Assembly (NCBI GenBank): GCA_945874515.1
Contig: CAMCHA010000119.1
Span: 1-7,278, forward strand
Source of the DNA: Asaia bogorensis
Lineage (GTDB): Bacteria; Pseudomonadota; Alphaproteobacteria; Acetobacterales; Acetobacteraceae
Length of the DNA stretch: 7,278 bases
Direction of reading: 5' to 3'
Shown: positions 5,167-7,278 of the stretch, in pieces
How positions within the stretch are numbered: the stretch's first letter is position 1
How the letters are laid out: each line of letters begins with the position of its first letter
Position numbers and translations under genes: made by a program
The notes under the pieces: model-generated
The model's database searches: none
What the model was told of the DNA's origin: nothing
The model's input: only the letters and a program-made list of their open reading frames with translations

Positions 5167-6471
5167 CTACCGCGCCAGCAACCATTCTGGCAGGCCGGTT
5201 ACCAAGGTCACCGGGAAAAGCGTAATCAGCACCACGGTCAGCACCAGCATCAGGAAGAATGGCAGTGATGCCCAGGCAACTTCCGTCTGTTCCTTCCCTG
5301 TCATTGTTTGCATGACAAAAAGATTGAAGCCGAGCGGCGGTGTGATTTCAGCAATTTCCACCAGCAGCACGATAAAGATGCCAAACCACACAAGGTCAAA
5401 CCCGGCAGCCTGCACCATGGGGACGACAATGGAGGTCGTCAGCACAATCATCGAAACGCCATCCAACGCCGTACCCAGGATCAGGTAAACCACGGTCAGG
5501 ATGGCGATGATGCCTAAGGGGCCCAGATTGAGCGCTTCCACCCCTGAAGCGAGGGCGGATGGAATGCCTGTCAGCGCCATCGCCTTGGTCAGGAAGGCAG
5601 CGCCCGCCAGGATGAACATGATCATGCAGGAAAGCCGCGTGGCGCCCATCAGGCTTTCCTTGAAGCTCTCCCAGGTCAGAGACCGCGTAACGGCCGCGAG
5701 AATGAGCGACCCGAGCACACCAAAACCAGCCGCTTCGGTGGCCGTCGCCCAGCCAATGAACATGGTTCCGATCACAGCGATGATCAGGATGGCGCAGGGA
5801 ATCAACTGCGCGCTAGCCCGCATTTTCTCCCGGAAGCTCAGCGCTGGTTCCTTGGCTGGCTGTTTATCCGGATTGAGTACGGCCCAAATCGCGATATAGG
5901 CGCTGAACAGCACCATCACGAGAATGCCGGGGATCATCCCCGCGATGAAAACGCGCACAATCGAAACCTCGGCCGCCACCGCATAAACCACCATGATGAT
6001 GGAAGGCGGGATCATGATGCCGAGTGTGCCGGCCGTCGCCAGGCTACCGATAGCAACGCCCTCATCATAACCACGGCGCCGCAATTCCGGCAGCGCGATC
6101 TTGGAAACTGTGGCGCAGGTGGCCGCCGAAGACCCGGAAACAGAACCGAAAATGCCACAGGCCAGGATATTCACATGCAACAGCCGCCCGGGAAGCCAAC
6201 GCACCCAGGGTGAAAGCCCGTTGAACAATTCCTCGGATAATTTGGTGCGGAACAGAATTTCACCCATCCACACAAACATCGGCAGCGCTGCCAAGGTCCA
6301 GGAACCGGTCGATTCCCACATGGAACTTGCCAGGAACAACCCAGGCTGAGGATGCACCGCCATCATGGCGATGTAGCCAACCACGGCGAGGCTCATCGGT
6401 ATCCAAAGACCCGTGCCGAGCAAAACGCAAAGCAGGATCAGCAGCAGCAGGGCGAAGCTCAATAATTCCAT
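5167..6471 (-). CDS. dctM: TRAP transporter large permease DctM
   Basis: A 434-residue, very hydrophobic inner-membrane protein of the DctM family, the ion-coupled translocation subunit of TRAP (tripartite ATP-independent periplasmic) transporters. Length and about 12 membrane segments are usual. Conserved elements: GSVSGSSAA at 109-117 in the first half, TAGTLGIMIPPSIIMVVYA at 146-164, TEAAGFGVLGS at 245-255, and the second-half repeat DGVSM (337-341) and EIAEITPPLGFNLFV (372-386). These PP-containing hairpins line the substrate and Na+ sites in characterised family members. GGAGG (6484-6480 on the - strand) lies 8 bases before the ATG, inside the end of dctQ. Only 3 bases separate the dctQ stop from this start. 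It is the last gene of the operon. It converges on the VOC gene with 25 bases between stops and no convincing terminator. Confidence 0.95.
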   Translation of the reverse strand: MELLSFALLLLILLCVLLGTGLWIPMSLAVVGYIAMMAVHPQPGLFLASSMWESTGSWTLAALPMFVWMGEILFRTKLSEELFNGLSPWVRWLPGRLLHVNILACGIFGSVSGSSAATCATVSKIALPELRRRGYDEGVAIGSLATAGTLGIMIPPSIIMVVYAVAAEVSIVRVFIAGMIPGILVMVLFSAYIAIWAVLNPDKQPAKEPALSFREKMRASAQLIPCAILIIAVIGTMFIGWATATEAAGFGVLGSLILAAVTRSLTWESFKESLMGATRLSCMIMFILAGAAFLTKAMALTGIPSALASGVEALNLGPLGIIAILTVVYLILGTALDGVSMIVLTTSIVVPMVQAAGFDLVWFGIFIVLLVEIAEITPPLGFNLFVMQTMTGKEQTEVAWASLPFFLMLVLTVVLITLFPVTLVTGLPEWLLAR

Positions 6472-6474
6472 GGC

Positions 6475-7017
6475 TCAAACCTCCGCCGAGAAATCGCCGC
6501 GCGCGGCACGGTCTGCCGCGGCTGCGACATAGGACGGGACTTCGCCCACTAGAACGCGCATGAGTTCATCAAGAATGGCAATGAGCAAAACGCCCGCGCC
6601 GATTGGCATGGCCAGTTTCGGGATCCAAAGCGGAAAGGCGACCGTGCCTTGGGCTACTTCTTCGATCTCAACTGAAAACAGCACATCATTCAGCGTGAAC
6701 CAGACAATCGTTCCAACAGCAATCGCTGCCATCAGAAGGACGATAATCTCCATAAGGCGACGGGCACGTGGCGCAAGCTTGTCAATCGCAAGTCCAACCC
6801 TGATCAATTCGCCATTCTTAAAGGTCCGCGCCAGGGCAAAAAACGTCGTCGCAACGCAAAGATAGGCGCTGAGGTCATCGGCGCCGGCGAATTGGATATT
6901 CATCTCACGCAGGGCAACTTGGGCCATCATGACAAGAAAGATCGAGAGCAGGGAAAGCGCGGCCAACCCTGCTGAGAAATCGTAAAGGCCATCAAGTGCC
7001 CGGCGCAAGAATGGCAT
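6475..7017 (-). CDS. dctQ: TRAP transporter small permease DctQ
   Basis: A 180-residue DctQ-family protein with four predicted membrane helices at about 15-36, 46-65, 88-109 and 130-150. Family marks are the acidic DD (47-48) before helix 2, KNGELIRVGLAIDKL (67-81) between helices 2 and 3, and FPLWIPKLAMPIG (128-140) leading into helix 4. In TRAP systems the small subunit packs against DctM as a scaffold and helps dock the binding protein. The C-terminal tail from about 160 is Ala-rich and charged. Its ATG is 5 bases after the dctP stop with only a weak ribosome site, which suggests translational coupling. Its stop is 3 bases before dctM. Confidence 0.93.
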   Translation of the reverse strand: MPFLRRALDGLYDFSAGLAALSLLSIFLVMMAQVALREMNIQFAGADDLSAYLCVATTFFALARTFKNGELIRVGLAIDKLAPRARRLMEIIVLLMAAIAVGTIVWFTLNDVLFSVEIEEVAQGTVAFPLWIPKLAMPIGAGVLLIAILDELMRVLVGEVPSYVAAAADRAARGDFSAEV

Positions 7018-7022
7018 GCGCT

Positions 7023-7278
7023 TCAGGCCCGATACGCGGCAAGAAGTCTCGCGCCATCCTCACCAGCGCGTGTGGCCCATTCCTGCGCAATGGTTTGGCT
7101 GATGCGCGACAGGCCTTCCATCACCGCCGGTGTCGGCTGTGATACCTGCATGCCGCGGGCAGCCAAGGTGGCCTGCGCCGCATCGCGCGCTTCCGCGCTC
7201 AAGGCCCAGCCGCGGTCTTCGGCGCGCTTGGCCGCTTCGCGCATGGCGGTCTGTTGCGCTGCTGGCAGCGCTTCAAAG
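7023..7278 (-). CDS. dctP: TRAP transporter substrate-binding protein DctP, C-terminal end (partial)
   Basis: The frame runs off the right edge of the window; 84 C-terminal residues are present, ending in LLAAYRA and TGA. The start FEALPAAQQTAMREAA, the middle AARGMQVSQPTPAVMEGL, and the final EWATRAGEDGARLLAAYRA follow the usual C-terminal pattern of DctP periplasmic binding proteins: long amphipathic helices that cross back between the lobes. The position, 5 bases before dctQ in a P-Q-M order, confirms it. The signal peptide and the conserved Arg that pairs with a substrate carboxylate lie outside the window, so the ligand cannot be guessed. Confidence 0.9.
   Translation of the reverse strand, partial: FEALPAAQQTAMREAAKRAEDRGWALSAEARDAAQATLAARGMQVSQPTPAVMEGLSRISQTIAQEWATRAGEDGARLLAAYRA

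Noticed and set aside
5123..5899. Open frames on the + strand opposite dctM (5123-5488 and 5501-5899)
   Set aside because: They are Ser/Thr/Met-rich mirror translations of dctM membrane segments with no family resemblance.

Overview
The window is a compact, GC-rich stretch with almost no intergenic DNA, typical of a free-living alphaproteobacterium. Protein style and gene content suggest Rhodospirillales/Acetobacteraceae or a relative, but no rRNA or marker gene confirms this. I see no tRNA, rRNA, CRISPR array, insertion sequence, phage gene or attachment site. Base composition and codon use look uniform by eye.

Left block (2-4044, + strand): a tightly coupled operon for maturing a molybdenum hydroxylase of the xanthine dehydrogenase / aerobic CO dehydrogenase type. 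In order: the C-terminal end of a probable MoxR/CoxD-type AAA+ ATPase; a CoxE-like von Willebrand factor A (VWA) protein; an XdhC/CoxI family protein split into two genes (N-terminal domain, then Rossmann domain); and a fused protein with a molybdopterin-binding domain and a MobA/MocA-like nucleotidyltransferase domain. Each junction is a 4-base stop/start overlap (GTGA or ATGA). Together these proteins would make the dinucleotide form of the molybdenum cofactor, protect, sulfurate and deliver it, and remodel the apoenzyme. The catalytic subunits are not in the window and would be expected upstream of base 1.

Middle block (4045-5166): two hairpins separate this operon from a convergent mscL gene (large-conductance mechanosensitive channel, - strand). 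mscL is divergent from a small VOC-fold (glyoxalase/bleomycin-resistance superfamily) protein on the + strand. The 153-base divergent region carries a plausible mscL promoter whose -10 sits inside a perfect 13-base palindrome.

Right block (5167-7278, - strand): a TRAP transporter operon transcribed dctP-dctQ-dctM. Only the C-terminal end of the periplasmic binding protein DctP is in the window. The substrate cannot be read from this sequence.

I found no clearly new system. The points most worth a second look are the chain of 4-base overlaps, the XdhC protein split exactly between domains, the molybdopterin-binding/nucleotidyltransferase fusion, and the palindrome over the mscL promoter.
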